Under the pieces are notes generated by a model. That model worked only from the letters and a program-made list of their open reading frames with translations, searched no databases and was not told the origin of the DNA. The position numbers were made by a program, and so were the translations under genes. Below are positions 63,446 through 64,000 of a stretch of 64,000 nucleotides of DNA, piece by piece; the first letter of the stretch is position 1, and each line of letters begins with the position of its first letter. Source of the DNA: JACOMY01 sp046233115 (GTDB lineage Bacteria; Pseudomonadota; Alphaproteobacteria; Kiloniellales; JACOMY01); assembly GCA_046233115.1 (NCBI GenBank), contig JBJXHM010000002.1, positions 524,093 through 588,092 on the forward strand. Reading direction: 5' to 3'.

Positions 63446-64000
63446 CGTCGCGCCGGCTCCCTACTGCCTGCCCCGTTCCTTAATAGCTGCCCTGCAGCCA
63501 GGCCAAAGGCGACCTGCCACAGCATCCCGAGCCCGCACTCGAACGGTCCGCGTTTCACTGCTGCTCCCGGGGTGATGGCTCCCCGAGGCCGGGCTTCTGC
63601 CCTAGGACCTCAGCCAAAATGCGCAACGCTCCCGATGCCTGTCAATGCGCAAGGCGCTTTCGTGGAGAGGATGAGACAAGATGGTGGCAGGAAGGGCACT
63701 CTCGGGGTGCGGCCGGAAAAAAATCGCCCGCTCGCATTTTTTCCTTTGACAGCCCCCGAGCAGCTCCGTATAAGCCCGCTCCTCGACGGCGCCGACGGGC
63801 CCTGGAGCCCAGCCGCCGAGACGCTTTATGACAGGTTAATCGAGAAGGGATGCGTGGGCGGCGGCAGTCGTGATGCGTATCGGGGGCTGGGTTTCGGTCT
63901 GGTTTCTGGTGTGTATTCGCGATGGTAGACGCGCGTGTGTTCGGTGTGCTGAGAGAGGCAGACGTCTCGAGGGTGTTTGGTCGGGCTTGGAGTTCGGCTA
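63446..64000. other. Gene-free right edge, probable rRNA leader
   Basis: About 555 bases with no supported gene. It carries the M23 gene promoter on one side and a strong outward promoter at 63746-63774 on the other. The transcript after 63780 (to 64000) shows no ribosome site and no credible reading frame, as in the leader of a stable RNA operon. The start of a 16S gene is not reached. Confidence 0.5.
63746..63774 (+). promoter_or_regulatory. Strong sigma-70-type promoter, rRNA-like
   Basis: TTGACA and TATAAG are separated by exactly 17 bases. Just upstream are an A-tract and a T-tract (63717-63742), like an UP element. Placed at the start of an untranslated leader, this is what a ribosomal RNA promoter looks like. 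Confidence 0.65.

Noticed and set aside
63572..63928. A 118-codon frame at the right edge
   Set aside because: It runs through the strong promoter and leader, has no ribosome site and no known protein.

Overview
The window is a stretch of high-GC alphaproteobacterial chromosome. The gene order dnaA - rpsT - enoyl-CoA hydratase - mutM / ubiE - ubiB - coaBC - dut, next to gyrB-recF-dnaN, is the familiar replication-initiation neighbourhood of this class. DUF1127 proteins, glxBCD-glnT, an Atm1-type exporter and a MeaB/methylmalonyl-CoA mutase pair fit a Rhodospirillales-like heterotroph. The species cannot be named from sequence alone.

Layout. 1-4379: a duplicated DUF1127 protein, a secreted esterase, gamma-glutamyltransferase and a HAD phosphatase. 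4380-8147: an AT-richer accessory island with a caspase-like His/Cys protein, an internally deleted IS256-type element and a SEC-C zinc-motif protein. 8148-26076: metA, a cyclic-nucleotide-gated K+ channel, a TyrA-like dehydrogenase, methylmalonyl-CoA mutase, an Atm1-like ABC exporter coupled to meaB, a MoeB-like enzyme, an HNH nuclease, a Tag-like glycosylase, the glxBCD-glnT amine-nitrogen cluster and a PaaK-like ligase. 26285-33678: a complete branched-chain-type ABC importer (livF, binding protein, livM, livH, livG) with an acyl-CoA ligase, all on the minus strand. 34219-36539: a small DUF1127 gene, a LysR regulator and a CmcJ-family oxygenase, tied together by two nearly identical palindromes. 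36741-42739: a ferric-reductase-like flavohaem protein and an RND pump with its adaptor. 42906-44747: a second, strongly AT-rich island with a TIR-domain gene, beside a beheaded gene remnant. 44748-47099: alpha/beta hydrolase, GFA-family protein and metallo-hydrolase. 47249-54971: gyrB, recF, dnaN, dnaA, rpsT. 55151-63445: repair, ubiquinone, CoA and dUTPase genes, a cysteine-poor Rrf2 regulator and an M23 endopeptidase. The right edge holds a strong rRNA-type promoter reading out of the window.

How the genes work together. Most genes are housekeeping or catabolic: uptake and CoA activation of carboxylic acids feeds beta-oxidation and the methylmalonyl-CoA route, and glxBCD-glnT handles amine or amide nitrogen. 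The two AT-rich islands carry single genes of protein classes common in bacterial immunity (a caspase-like protease and a TIR domain). The TIR protein has a C-terminal beta-rich region I do not recognise.

The best new signals are (i) these two islands, (ii) a family of three long palindromic elements whose central core occurs in both orientations, and (iii) a LysR-site pair predicting joint control of a DUF1127 protein and a CmcJ-type oxygenase. No tRNA, rRNA gene, CRISPR array or classical riboswitch was found inside the window.
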